Below, in pieces: positions 30,289 to 39,377 of a stretch of DNA of 64,000 bases. Positions within the stretch are counted from its first letter, which is position 1, and each line of letters starts with the position of its first letter. The notes under the pieces were generated by a model, which saw only the letters and a list, made by a program, of their open reading frames with translations, was not told the DNA's origin and made no database searches. Source of the DNA: Pseudoduganella buxea (GTDB lineage: Bacteria > Pseudomonadota > Gammaproteobacteria > Burkholderiales > Burkholderiaceae_D); NCBI RefSeq assembly GCF_009720835.1, contig NZ_WNKZ01000005.1, positions 1-64,000 of the forward strand, given 5' to 3'. Made by a program: the position numbers and the translations under genes.

Positions 30289-31716
30289 GTGCTGATACGC
30301 ATACTGGCGGCCATGCTCCTGGCGACCGCCATGGCAGGGGCCGCCGCGGCCAATTTCAACGCAACGGCCTACGGCGCCAGGCCGGACGGCAAGACGATGA
30401 ACACGAAGGCCATCCAGGCCGCCATCGACGCGGCGGCGAGGGATGGCGGCACCGTCACGTTCACGGCCGGAACCTACCTGACCGGCTCGATCTTCGTCAA
30501 GAGCGGTGTCACCTTGCGCCTCGACAAGGGCGTCACCTTGCTGGGGTCGCAGGACATCGGCGACTACCCCTTGAGGCCGACGCGGATCGCCGGCATCGAG
30601 ATGAAATGGCCGGCCGCGCTGGTCAACATCTACCGCCAGCAGGATGCCGCCATCGAAGGCGAAGGCACCATCGACGGCGACGGCAAGGTGTTCTGGGACA
30701 GCTACTGGACCTTGCGCAAGGCCTACGAGCCGCGCGGCCTGCGCTGGGCATCCGACTACGACGCCCACCGTCCGCGCCTGATCCAGGTGTTCGACTCGTC
30801 GCGCGTCAAGGTAGGTGGCGGCCTGCTGCTGCGCCGTTCCGGCTTCTGGACGCTGCATATCTGCTATTCGACCGACGTGACGGTGGACGGTGTCGTCATC
30901 CGCAACAACTCCGACGGCCTGGGGCCGTCGACGGACGGCATCGACATCGACTCGTCGCGGAAGGTACTGGTGCAGCACGCCGATATCGACGTCAACGACG
31001 ACGCCCTGTGCCTGAAGGCGGGGCGGGATGCCGACGGCCTGCGCGTGGCGCGGCCCACCGAGGACGTCGTCATCCGCGATTCCATCGTGCGTTCGGCCGC
31101 CGCCGGCATCACCTTCGGCAGCGAGACCTCGGGCGGCTTTCGCAATATCGAGGCCTACCGCATCACGGTGGAAGGCAAGGTCCCCGTCGGCATCCTGTTC
31201 AAGTCGGCCCACACGCGGGGCGGCTTCGGCGACAACCTGCGACTGCACGACATCACGATGAAGGGCATACCCGTGGTGCTGCGCATCACGATGAACTGGA
31301 ATCCCAGCTACAGCTACGCGCGCATTCCTGCCGGCGTCACCGACGTGCCGCCCGTGTGGAAGGTGCTGGCCACGCCGGTGCCGGTGGAGCAGGGCCGGGC
31401 GCGCTTCCGGAACGTGCGCATCTGGAACATCAAGGCCACGGGCGCCACCCGCGCCTTCGAGGTCGACGGTTTCAAGGAAGCGCCCTTGCAGCGTTTCAGC
31501 CTGAAGAACCTGGACATCGAGGCGCGCGAAGGCGGCTACCTGCACGACATCGAGGACTGGCGTTTCGAGGACACCAGGCTGGTCCTGGGCACGCCGGTGG
31601 CGCTGGAAGACGCCGGCGCCGTAAACGGCCTGCCGCCCGCGAGCTTTGTCGTGCGGCCCCGGCCCTTCAAGGAAGACCCGTCGAAGAAGAGCTACGAGGA
31701 ACAGGACAAGTCATGA
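30289..31716 (+). CDS. Secreted GH28-family (polygalacturonase / rhamnogalacturonase-like) protein
   Basis: 475 aa, signal peptide about residues 1-21, then a right-handed beta-helix of GH28 type. The STDGIDID motif (Asp216) and the NDDALCLK motif (Asp237, Asp238) provide the three catalytic Asp. In the third family motif, the usual GHG is replaced (SAAAGITFGSE), so the conserved His is Ala261. Substrate is probably a galacturonate linkage in RG-I or its oligomers. The GTG start has AAGGA upstream; the stop overlaps the GH105 ATG (ATGA). Loss of the His could mean altered chemistry or reduced activity. Confidence 0.85.
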   Translation: MLIRILAAMLLATAMAGAAAANFNATAYGARPDGKTMNTKAIQAAIDAAARDGGTVTFTAGTYLTGSIFVKSGVTLRLDKGVTLLGSQDIGDYPLRPTRIAGIEMKWPAALVNIYRQQDAAIEGEGTIDGDGKVFWDSYWTLRKAYEPRGLRWASDYDAHRPRLIQVFDSSRVKVGGGLLLRRSGFWTLHICYSTDVTVDGVVIRNNSDGLGPSTDGIDIDSSRKVLVQHADIDVNDDALCLKAGRDADGLRVARPTEDVVIRDSIVRSAAAGITFGSETSGGFRNIEAYRITVEGKVPVGILFKSAHTRGGFGDNLRLHDITMKGIPVVLRITMNWNPSYSYARIPAGVTDVPPVWKVLATPVPVEQGRARFRNVRIWNIKATGATRAFEVDGFKEAPLQRFSLKNLDIEAREGGYLHDIEDWRFEDTRLVLGTPVALEDAGAVNGLPPASFVVRPRPFKEDPSKKSYEEQDKS

Positions 31717-32924
31717 CGATGCGAACCCGGTTCCTCGCAGCCGCCGTGCTGGCGGCCTGCTGCGCGGCCTGCGCGGTGCGCCAGCCGGCGCCGTATCCGC
31801 TGCCCACGCCGGACATGCAGGCCATCATCGACAGGGACATCGGCCGCCACTTCGGCGATGCGCCGCTCGACCCGGGTCCGCTGGCAAGCGACCTGTCGGC
31901 CGCACTGACGCCGGCGGCCATCGACAAGGCGCTGCGCAAGGTGGCCGACTGGCAGCTGCCCCGCACCACGGCGCACCTGGACAGGATCTGGACGTCCAGC
32001 GTGCTGTATGCAGGCTTCATGGCGGCATCCGCCGCGACAGGCGACCCGAAATACCGCGATGCGATGATGCGGATGGCGCAGGGTTTTCGGTGGAAGCTGC
32101 GCGAGGACCGGCCTTATCCGAACGCGGACGACATCAGCATCGGGCAGACCTACCTGGAACTCTACCTGCGCGACCCCCGCCCGGAGAACAAGGCATGGAT
32201 CGCCGACACGCGCGCCCACCTGGACAGCCTGCTGCCCTTGCAGACCGTCAAACCCGGCGATGATCGCCTGCCGTGGTGGTGGTGCGACGCGCTGTTCATG
32301 GCGCCGCCCGTGTGGGCCAGGATGTACCAGGCCACGGGCGAGCGCAAATACCTGGACTATGTGCACGAGCAGTGGCGGCGCACGTCCGACGCGCTGTACG
32401 ACCGGGAAGAGCAGCTGTATGCGCGCGACGCCAGCTACATCGGCAAACGCGAGCCGAACGGCAGGAAGGTGTTCTGGTCGCGGGGCGAAGGCTGGGTGCT
32501 GGGCGGCCTGGCGCGCCTGCTCGCCGTGCTGCCGCCGGATGATCCGCGGCGCCCCTTTTATATCCAGCAGTTGCGTGAGATGGCGGCGCGGGTGGCGGCG
32601 CTGCAGGATGCCGATGGCCTGTGGCACGCCGGCCTGCTCGACCCGGCGGCATGGCCGCTGCCGGAAACGTCCGGCTCGGCGCTGTTCGTGTTCGGCCTGG
32701 CGTATGGCGTCAACCACGGCCACCTGGATGCGGCGCTCTACCGACCCGTGATCGAGAAGGCCTGGGCCGGCCTGCTGCGCAATGTGTACGCGGACGGCCG
32801 CTTCGGCGGCATCCAGCAGACCGGTGCCGAGCCGGCGTATTATCGGCCGGCCTCCAGTTACAACTACGGCGTCGGCGGCTTCCTGCTGGCCGCCGCCGAA
32901 TTGAAGAAAATGACGACACCATGA
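31713..32924 (+). CDS. GH105 unsaturated rhamnogalacturonyl hydrolase, probable lipoprotein
   Basis: 403 aa (alpha/alpha)6-barrel protein of the YteR/YesR family, which removes the unsaturated galacturonyl residue left by rhamnogalacturonan lyase. The conserved WWWCDALFMAPP block carries the likely catalytic Asp192. The N-terminus has a short hydrophobic stretch ending in LAAC (Cys16), a lipoprotein signal, so it acts in the periplasm or at a membrane. The ATG overlaps the GH28 stop by 4 nt and its stop overlaps the rhaM ATG, so GH28, GH105 and rhamnose mutarotase are made together. Confidence 0.9.
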   Translation: MTMRTRFLAAAVLAACCAACAVRQPAPYPLPTPDMQAIIDRDIGRHFGDAPLDPGPLASDLSAALTPAAIDKALRKVADWQLPRTTAHLDRIWTSSVLYAGFMAASAATGDPKYRDAMMRMAQGFRWKLREDRPYPNADDISIGQTYLELYLRDPRPENKAWIADTRAHLDSLLPLQTVKPGDDRLPWWWCDALFMAPPVWARMYQATGERKYLDYVHEQWRRTSDALYDREEQLYARDASYIGKREPNGRKVFWSRGEGWVLGGLARLLAVLPPDDPRRPFYIQQLREMAARVAALQDADGLWHAGLLDPAAWPLPETSGSALFVFGLAYGVNHGHLDAALYRPVIEKAWAGLLRNVYADGRFGGIQQTGAEPAYYRPASSYNYGVGGFLLAAAELKKMTTP

Positions 32925-33247
32925 GTGAACAGGTAATCCAGCGCGGCTTCAGGATGAAGCTCAAACCCGGCATGACGGAAGAATACAAGCGGCGCCACGA
33001 CGCGCTGTGGCCCGAGCTGGCCGACGCGCTGCACGCGGCCGGGATCCACGATTATTCGATTTTCCTGGACGAAGAAAGCCTGGCGCTGTTCGCCGTGCTG
33101 AAGCTGCGGCCCGGCCACGCCGCCGACACGCTGCCGCAGCAGCCGGTGATGCGGCGCTGGTGGGACCATATGGCCGACATCATGGAAGTCGAGCCCGGCA
33201 ACCGGCCCCGCGAGTGGCCGCTGCAGCCGATGTTCTACTTCGCCTGA
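32921..33247 (+). CDS. rhaM: L-rhamnose mutarotase RhaM
   Basis: 108 aa dimeric ferredoxin-like protein (YiiL/RhaU family) that interconverts alpha and beta L-rhamnose. The motif EEYKRRHDALWPEL (Tyr22, His26) and the double Trp (80-81, RRWWDHMADIM) match the E. coli enzyme. Last gene of the rhaD-rhaI-GH28-GH105-rhaM operon. Its 3' end overlaps the convergent esterase gene by 13 nt. Confidence 0.95.
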   Translation: MSEQVIQRGFRMKLKPGMTEEYKRRHDALWPELADALHAAGIHDYSIFLDEESLALFAVLKLRPGHAADTLPQQPVMRRWWDHMADIMEVEPGNRPREWPLQPMFYFA

Positions 33248-34164
33248 ACGGTCCCTGGTGTCAGCAGGCCCCGGCTGCGCAGCCATTCCTCGGCGCGGCG
33301 GGGCCAGTGCGACGCATTGGCCAGGCCGTCGCGCATGCCCATGCCGTGCTCGCCCTGCTCGAACAGGTACATTTCGGCCGGTACCCGCGCGCGCGTCAGC
33401 GCCTGGTAGAACAGGATGCTGTTCTCGACGGGGACGGCCTGATCGGCCTGGGTGTGGACCAGCAGCGTGGGCGGCGTCCTGGCCGTGACCTGCCGCTCGA
33501 CCGACATCAGTCGCACCAGCTCCGGCGCAGGGTTCGCGCCCAGCAGGGCCTTGCGCGAGCCGGCATGCACGGCCGGGCCGTCCATCGCAATGACGGGGTA
33601 CATCAGCATCAGGAAGTCCGGCCGCGCGGAGACGGCATCGAGCGCATTGCCCGTGCGGCCGGCCGGGTGATCGAACAGCGTGCCTGCGCTGGCGGCCAGG
33701 TGGCCGCCGGCCGAGCTGCCCATGACGCCGATGCGCGCCGGGTCGAGCTTGAACTCGGCCGCGCGCGAGCGCACGAGACGCACGGCCCGCAGCACGTCCT
33801 GCAGCGGCGCCGGGTGGCCGAATTCCTGCATGCGGTACTTCAACACGAAGGTAGTCACGCCCAGGGTGCTGAGCCAGGTGGCATATTGCGTGCCTTCGCG
33901 TTCGCTCGACAGGCGCACATAGCCGCCGCCCGGCGCGACGATGACGGCAGTGCCGTTGGGGCGGTCGACGGCCGGCTTGACGACGGTGACCGTCGGCTCG
34001 CTGACATTGGCCGTATGGGTGGCGTCGTTCTTCTCGGGGCCGATGGCGCGCGCACCGGGCACGCCTTCGGGCCACAGCGGCAGGATGGACGGGGTTTGGG
34101 CAAAGGCGGCGGCGCTCATCGACATCAGCAGGACAAGAACGGGTTTTAGGACAGGTTTTTTCAT
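33235..34164 (-). CDS. Secreted alpha/beta-hydrolase esterase (acetylesterase/feruloyl-esterase-like)
   Basis: 309 aa with signal peptide (MKKPVLKP... to AFAQ). Oxyanion-hole motif APGGGY, nucleophile elbow GSSAGGH, acid in QADQAVP and the His in EHGMGM are all present, in the order of the BD-FAE/hormone-sensitive-lipase type esterases found in plant-polysaccharide loci. Likely removes acetyl or feruloyl groups from pectin. The start MKKPV at 34164 is chosen because it begins a normal signal peptide. It lies 117 nt behind the oligogalacturonate-lyase-like gene on the same strand. Confidence 0.8.
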   Translation of the reverse strand: MKKPVLKPVLVLLMSMSAAAFAQTPSILPLWPEGVPGARAIGPEKNDATHTANVSEPTVTVVKPAVDRPNGTAVIVAPGGGYVRLSSEREGTQYATWLSTLGVTTFVLKYRMQEFGHPAPLQDVLRAVRLVRSRAAEFKLDPARIGVMGSSAGGHLAASAGTLFDHPAGRTGNALDAVSARPDFLMLMYPVIAMDGPAVHAGSRKALLGANPAPELVRLMSVERQVTARTPPTLLVHTQADQAVPVENSILFYQALTRARVPAEMYLFEQGEHGMGMRDGLANASHWPRRAEEWLRSRGLLTPGTVQAK

Positions 34165-34281
34165 TGGTCGGCAACCGGTGGCCAGTGTAGCGGATGATGG
34201 GGTGGATATCGTGCACGAAAGTGCCGGGCCCGGGCGTTCATGTGCCGGCATGCGCCGGGGGAACCGAGGCCGACGCCGGCT

Positions 34282-35622
34282 TCATTTGCGCCCCAACCAA
34301 TCCTTCGGCACAGGCACGATGGCGATATTCATCGCGCGCCCGTCCGGCGAGATCATGGCGGACTGGATTTCGATCTTCGTGCCGTCGGCATTGAAGGTGG
34401 GGTGGGGGTGGTCGGCGGCCGTCGTCTTGTGGCCCGTCGTCAGCAGCCGCATCTCGCGCGTGCGGCGGTCGATCAGCCACACGCTGCGCGAGAAGTCGTC
34501 GCCGACGGCCCAGCGCCCGTCGGCCGAGCCGTGCACGTGCCAAAGGCCGCTGCCCGAAGGGGTCTGGCCAACGATGCTCATTTCGCGCGTGCGCATATTG
34601 ACGATACCCAGCCCGCTGGGCTTTTCGCGCGTGCCGGCCGGGCCCCATGCCGTGTCCTGGCCCGGATTGGCGCCCTGTATATCCGTCGCGGGGCCGGCCA
34701 CGGCCTCGGCGCCGCCCGGGATAGGCCGGTGGCCCATGATGGCGAAAGCCACTTCGTCCGGCGTGATGACGGCTTCGTGCGTGACCCATTCGTACGGCGC
34801 TTCCGGGTACAGCGGGCGCAGGCCGCTGCCGTCGGCCTTGACGGTCCACGTGCGCTGGGGCGACTTGCCGCCCGTCTCCCACGAGAACACCAGTTCACCG
34901 GGCCGCCACAGGTTGGCCTGGATATGGCCCACCTGGAAGGGCACGGAGACGACGTGGGCGATCGCGCCGGTGGCCACGTTCATCCGCGCGATGCCGTTCG
35001 GGCCGGCGCCCATGTTGCGCGGGCCGAAAGCCGGTTCCACCTTCGCGCCGGGCGGCATGTGCCGCGCCGCTTCCTCCTTGCCGACCCGGAAGTAGACCCA
35101 TTGCTCGTCCGCGTCCAGTGCCATGTCGCCGCCGGCACCCAGTGCGGCTGGCGTGGTGCCGCACACGCGCTGGTAGGTGGCGGCGGGCCGCATCTTCCCG
35201 GCCGCGCTGTCGGCCAGCACGGCGGCCAGGTCCACTTCCACCACCTGCAGGCGCTCCGCTTCGGCATCCTTGCGCATGAAGTACAGCTTCATCGCCTTGC
35301 GTGCCAGGTTCAGCATGCCTGTGTAGCCGCCCTCCGTCACCTGCACGATGGCGCCCGTGTCCTCATGGACGGCCAGCGCCTCGCCGCCAGCCAGCTGCGA
35401 GCGGAAGACCACCCACTTGCCGTCGGCCGTCCACTGCGGGTGGGTGGGATAGATCTTCGAGTCGCCATGTGGGCGGCTGGTCAGGAAGGTCAGCACCGTG
35501 CCCGTGACGGGGTCCTCGACCAGCTTGCGCTCGGAGGGAAAACGCTGGCCGATGGCGGCATCGGCGCCGGCGGAGGCAAGCAGCAGTGCGGCGAGCAGAA
35601 CCTGGGAAGCGGTGCGGGGCAT
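34282..35622 (-). CDS. Secreted oligogalacturonate-lyase-like beta-propeller protein (PL22-like)
   Basis: 446 aa, signal peptide of about 22 residues, then a seven-bladed WD40/TolB-like propeller with repeated DG(K/R/T)W(V/A) turns. His-containing loops QVGHIQANLW, WVTHEAVITPDEVAFAIMGHRP and AADHPHPTF resemble the Mn-binding site region of PL22 oligogalacturonate lyases, which convert unsaturated digalacturonate to monomers. Unlike cytoplasmic enterobacterial Ogl, this one is exported. Assignment rests on motif resemblance and location among pectin genes; a binding-only propeller remains possible. Confidence 0.65.
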   Translation of the reverse strand: MPRTASQVLLAALLLASAGADAAIGQRFPSERKLVEDPVTGTVLTFLTSRPHGDSKIYPTHPQWTADGKWVVFRSQLAGGEALAVHEDTGAIVQVTEGGYTGMLNLARKAMKLYFMRKDAEAERLQVVEVDLAAVLADSAAGKMRPAATYQRVCGTTPAALGAGGDMALDADEQWVYFRVGKEEAARHMPPGAKVEPAFGPRNMGAGPNGIARMNVATGAIAHVVSVPFQVGHIQANLWRPGELVFSWETGGKSPQRTWTVKADGSGLRPLYPEAPYEWVTHEAVITPDEVAFAIMGHRPIPGGAEAVAGPATDIQGANPGQDTAWGPAGTREKPSGLGIVNMRTREMSIVGQTPSGSGLWHVHGSADGRWAVGDDFSRSVWLIDRRTREMRLLTTGHKTTAADHPHPTFNADGTKIEIQSAMISPDGRAMNIAIVPVPKDWLGRK

Positions 35623-35757
35623 GGTTGTCGCGTGACGAATTGGGAAGAAACGATTGTGCCCGCGCCGCCGGCCGGCGTGCGCGGTCGTTTGCTCATCTTG
35701 CTGATTCTTTGCCGCCCGCGGCCGGCGCCGGAATGGGCGCCGTCATAAAATCCACGC

Positions 35758-37443
35758 ATGAACTCCTATCTGAAACTGCTGGCCGGCGTTGCGTTGTTAC
35801 TGATGCTGGCGAAGGGGGCCGCCGCGCAAGCCGGGCCGGTCCTGGTCACCACCGACCCGGCCCAGGCCAAGGTCACCTTGCCCGCGCCACGCGATGCGAA
35901 GCTGCCGTCGCTGATCCTGATCGGCGACTCGACCGTGCGCAATGGCCACGACGACGGTCAGGGCAAGGGGCCGGCGGGGCAGTGGGGCTGGGGCCGGCCG
36001 CTGGCGGACTATTTCGACCCAGGCCGGATCAATATCGTCAACCGCGCCGTCGGCGGGCTGTCCAGCCGCACCTACCTGACCAGCGGGCACTGGCAGCGTA
36101 CCCTGGCGCTGGTCAAGGCAGGCGACATCGTCATCATGCAGTTCGGGCACAACGACGGCAGTGCCGTCAACGACACGACCCGTGCGCGCGGCACCTTGCG
36201 CGGTGTCGGGCCGGAGAGCGAAGAGATCGACAACCAGCTGACGGGCAAGCGTGAAACGGTGCATACCTACGGCTGGTACCTGCGCAGGTTCATCGCCGAT
36301 ATCCGTGCGAAGGGAGCCAGCGCCGTCGTCTGCTCCCCGATTCCCCGCAAGCGCTGGGACGCGGCCGGCCTGGTCCAGCGCAATGCCGCCGACTATGGCG
36401 GCTGGGCCGCCCAGGTCGCGCGACAGGAGGGCGTGGCCTTCATCGACCTGAACGAGCTGGCGGCGGCACGGTACGACCAGCTGGGCAAGGACGCCGTCAT
36501 GCGGCTGTTCCCCGACACCGTGCCGGACGAATCCGTGCACACCAACCTGGCGGGCGCGGAACTGAATGCCCAGCTGGTGGTGGCGCGCCTTCGCGCGCTG
36601 GGCATGGCGCCGCTGGTGGCGGCGTTGAATGACAAGGGCCGCGCCGTGCCCATGGCGGAAGATGCGCGGCCCGTGGTGCCGGGCGGCGTGGCCGAACGCC
36701 CCGCCAACGCGGCCTTGCCGTCGCTGTTCCTGGTGGGCGACTCCACCGTCAGGAGCGGCGGGGCAAACGGCGCCGTCGGCTGGGGCGAACGGGTCGCCCC
36801 GTACTTCGACCCGGCCAGGGTGAATGTCGTCAACCACGCCATCGGTGGCCGCAGCAGCCGCACCTTCCTGGGCGAAGGGCGCTGGGCCAGGGTGATGGAG
36901 CAGGTCAAGGCAGGCGACTCGGTGCTGATCCAGTTCGGCCACAACGACGGCGGGCGCATCGGCGACCCGGCCATGAAGGGCCGTGCGTCGGGGGCGGGCC
37001 TGGGGCCGGAAACGGTGGAAGACCGGCGCCCCGACGGCACGGTGGAACAGGTGCACACCTTCGGCTGGTACATGGCGCGTTACGCGCAGGAGGCAAAGGC
37101 GAAGGGCGCCACGGTGGTGCTGCTGTCGCCCGTGCCGCACCGCGACAAATGGCAGCAGGAGCGCGATTTCGCCGATTTCGCGGCATGGGGCAGGGCCGTG
37201 GCGGCAGCCAACGGCGTGCTGTTCGCGGACCTGACGCTGGCCGTGGCGGAAGCTTATCGCCAGGTCGGCGCGCCGGCGGTGGATGCGCAGTTCGCCGACG
37301 CCCGCACCCACACCAACGATGCCGGCGCCGCCTTCAATGCGCGTCGCGTCGTCGCAGCGCTGAAAGCCCTGCCGGGCGAACCGTTCGCGGCGTGGCTGGC
37401 GCCGGCGGCGTGCGACATCGCGCCATCGGCGGCCAGCAGGTAA
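35758..37443 (+). CDS. Tandem-domain rhamnogalacturonan acetylesterase (two SGNH domains)
   Basis: 561 aa with signal peptide (cleavage near AAAQ, residue 24). Two full SGNH-hydrolase domains of the rhamnogalacturonan-acetylesterase type lie in line. Domain 1 has GDSTV (Ser58), QFGHND (about 131-133) and DESVHTN; domain 2 has GDSTV (Ser329), QFGHND and DARTHTN. Both keep all catalytic blocks, so both are probably active. Bacterial homologues usually have one domain. No strong SD precedes the ATG. The stop abuts the convergent lyase stop with no spacer. Confidence 0.88.
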   Translation: MNSYLKLLAGVALLLMLAKGAAAQAGPVLVTTDPAQAKVTLPAPRDAKLPSLILIGDSTVRNGHDDGQGKGPAGQWGWGRPLADYFDPGRINIVNRAVGGLSSRTYLTSGHWQRTLALVKAGDIVIMQFGHNDGSAVNDTTRARGTLRGVGPESEEIDNQLTGKRETVHTYGWYLRRFIADIRAKGASAVVCSPIPRKRWDAAGLVQRNAADYGGWAAQVARQEGVAFIDLNELAAARYDQLGKDAVMRLFPDTVPDESVHTNLAGAELNAQLVVARLRALGMAPLVAALNDKGRAVPMAEDARPVVPGGVAERPANAALPSLFLVGDSTVRSGGANGAVGWGERVAPYFDPARVNVVNHAIGGRSSRTFLGEGRWARVMEQVKAGDSVLIQFGHNDGGRIGDPAMKGRASGAGLGPETVEDRRPDGTVEQVHTFGWYMARYAQEAKAKGATVVLLSPVPHRDKWQQERDFADFAAWGRAVAAANGVLFADLTLAVAEAYRQVGAPAVDAQFADARTHTNDAGAAFNARRVVAALKALPGEPFAAWLAPAACDIAPSAASR

Positions 37444-39369
37444 CTAGGGCTTCTCGCCGATGGCGAACGAGGGCCACGGCGGCTGGTTGTACGCCGTGTT
37501 CTGCCACGCCACGGCCGCGCGGTATTGCGGGTCCTGCATCAAGGTGACGAATTTGTGCGCGGTGGGAATCGCAGTCGAGTAGATCCGCAGGCTGCCGTTG
37601 TCCGCCGCGCGCCAGACGATTTCCTCGCGCCAGTCGCCGAACAGGTCGGCCGACAGGGCCGGCGTGGCCTTGGTGCCGTTGTTCGAGCTGGCGCCGGCCG
37701 CTTCCAGCAGCAGCCTGGACTCGTTGCGCCGCCAGTCCCATTTATGGACCTTGTTGTCGTCCAGGAGTTCGCGCAGCAGGTCGCCGTCCCACCACACCAT
37801 GAAGTTGACCTGGCGCGGGTGCACCGGCGCGATGACGTTGCCGCGGGCATCGAACAGGTTCGGCGACGCAGCCGACCACGCCTCCGCGCCCGGGTAGCGT
37901 GGATCGATGTCGCCGGCGACGCCACGGCCCGTGTCCTTCGTGGCCGGGGTGCTCCACAACACCCGGCCGGTGCGGGCATCCAGCATGGCGGCGCCGATAC
38001 TGCCGGACATCGCCATGTTCTCGTGCACGCCGAATTTTTCCAGCCCGGGCCGGGTGGGGTCGAGGTCGCCCACATGCATCGTGTCGCCGTGGCCCATGCC
38101 GGTGCTCCATAGTGGCTTGCCGTCGTCGTCCAGCGCCATGGCGCCGTAGACGATTTCGTGGCGGCCGTCGCCATCGACGTCGGCCACGCCGAGCTGGTGA
38201 TTGCCCTGGCCGGCATACGCTGCCGGCACGCCGTCGGCGCCCGAATCGAAGGTCCAGCGGCGGGTCAGCTTGCCGCCCCGGAAATCGATGGCGGCGACCA
38301 TGGTGCGGGCATAGTAGCCGCGCGCGAAGATGGCGCTGGGGTGCCGGCCATCGAGCCAGGCGGTGCCGGCCAGGAAGCGATCGGAGCGATTGGCATAGCC
38401 GTCGCCCCAGCGCGCCGTCAGCTCTTCCCGTGTCGGGTCGTCGCCGCTGGCGCCACGGGGCGATGGATACGCGATGGTGTCGAGCACGCGGCCCGTGACG
38501 CCGTCGAACACGCTCAGGTATTCGGGGCCTTGCAGGATGCGCCCCGCCAGGCCCGCCATCAGCTTGCCGTCGGCCGTGCGGCGCGCGCCCGTGCGGTCGC
38601 CCTGTTCGATCTCGCCGCCGCTGCTGACCCAGTTGGCGGCGGCGTCGCCGATCACCGTGCCGGCGCCGTCGCGGCTGCCGTCAGCCGTCTTCACGATCAG
38701 TTCGGCCTTGCCGTCGCCGTCATAGTCGGCCACCTGGAACTGGGTGTAGTGGGCGCCGGCGCGGATATTCGGGCCCAGGCTGATGCGCCACAGCCGCGTG
38801 CCGTCGAGCCGGTAGGCATCCAGCAGCACGATGCCGGTATGGCCCGCGCAGCAGTTGTCCTGGGCGGCACCGGGCTCCCACTTCAGCACGATCTCGTAGC
38901 GGCCATCGCCATCGAGGTCGCCCACCGATGCGTCGTTGGCGCTGTAGGTATAGGCAATGCCGTCGGCGGTGGTGCCGCCGGGCGGGCGTTGCAGCGGCAC
39001 ACTCAGGTAGCCGTCGAACGCCAGGACCGGGCTGGCCTGCCCCTCGACGCCATCCCGTATTTCACGCACCTCGTAGCGGCCTGCCGGGGCGGCGTCCTTG
39101 TCGAGGAAGTTGGTGGTGCCAGCGATGGGCGCGGCATTGAGCCTGACGCCGTCGCGGTAGACATTGAAGGCCAGCGTGGGCGCGTCCGCCGCCAGCGCGC
39201 GCCAGCTGACGAGCACCCCTTCGCCGCCGCGCACGGCGACGGCGCCCCGGTCCAGCCGCTCCATCGCCATCGTGTGGGGCCGGTCGGGCGGCGCCGTGGC
39301 GCAGCCGGCGCCAAGCAGCGCCAGCGCGACGGCCAGGGCGCAGCGGCCCGGTCGCAGGGTCGTTGCCAT
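37444..39369 (-). CDS. Rhamnogalacturonan lyase, PL11 family (copy 1)
   Basis: 641 aa. After a signal sequence with a lipobox-like LGAGC (Cys23) comes a Fn3-like sandwich (about 35-125) and an eight-bladed propeller carrying calcium-site motifs DLDGDG (151-156), DYDGDG (about 205-210) and DVDGDG, as in YesW/YesX. These enzymes cut the Rha-GalA backbone by beta-elimination. SD GAGGGAG just before the ATG; the gene follows a GH105 gene by 8 nt, so lyase and unsaturated-end hydrolase form an operon. The lipobox has Gly at -3, so lipidation is only probable. Confidence 0.92.
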   Translation of the reverse strand: MATTLRPGRCALAVALALLGAGCATAPPDRPHTMAMERLDRGAVAVRGGEGVLVSWRALAADAPTLAFNVYRDGVRLNAAPIAGTTNFLDKDAAPAGRYEVREIRDGVEGQASPVLAFDGYLSVPLQRPPGGTTADGIAYTYSANDASVGDLDGDGRYEIVLKWEPGAAQDNCCAGHTGIVLLDAYRLDGTRLWRISLGPNIRAGAHYTQFQVADYDGDGKAELIVKTADGSRDGAGTVIGDAAANWVSSGGEIEQGDRTGARRTADGKLMAGLAGRILQGPEYLSVFDGVTGRVLDTIAYPSPRGASGDDPTREELTARWGDGYANRSDRFLAGTAWLDGRHPSAIFARGYYARTMVAAIDFRGGKLTRRWTFDSGADGVPAAYAGQGNHQLGVADVDGDGRHEIVYGAMALDDDGKPLWSTGMGHGDTMHVGDLDPTRPGLEKFGVHENMAMSGSIGAAMLDARTGRVLWSTPATKDTGRGVAGDIDPRYPGAEAWSAASPNLFDARGNVIAPVHPRQVNFMVWWDGDLLRELLDDNKVHKWDWRRNESRLLLEAAGASSNNGTKATPALSADLFGDWREEIVWRAADNGSLRIYSTAIPTAHKFVTLMQDPQYRAAVAWQNTAYNQPPWPSFAIGEKP

Positions 39370-39377
39370 GGTCTCCC

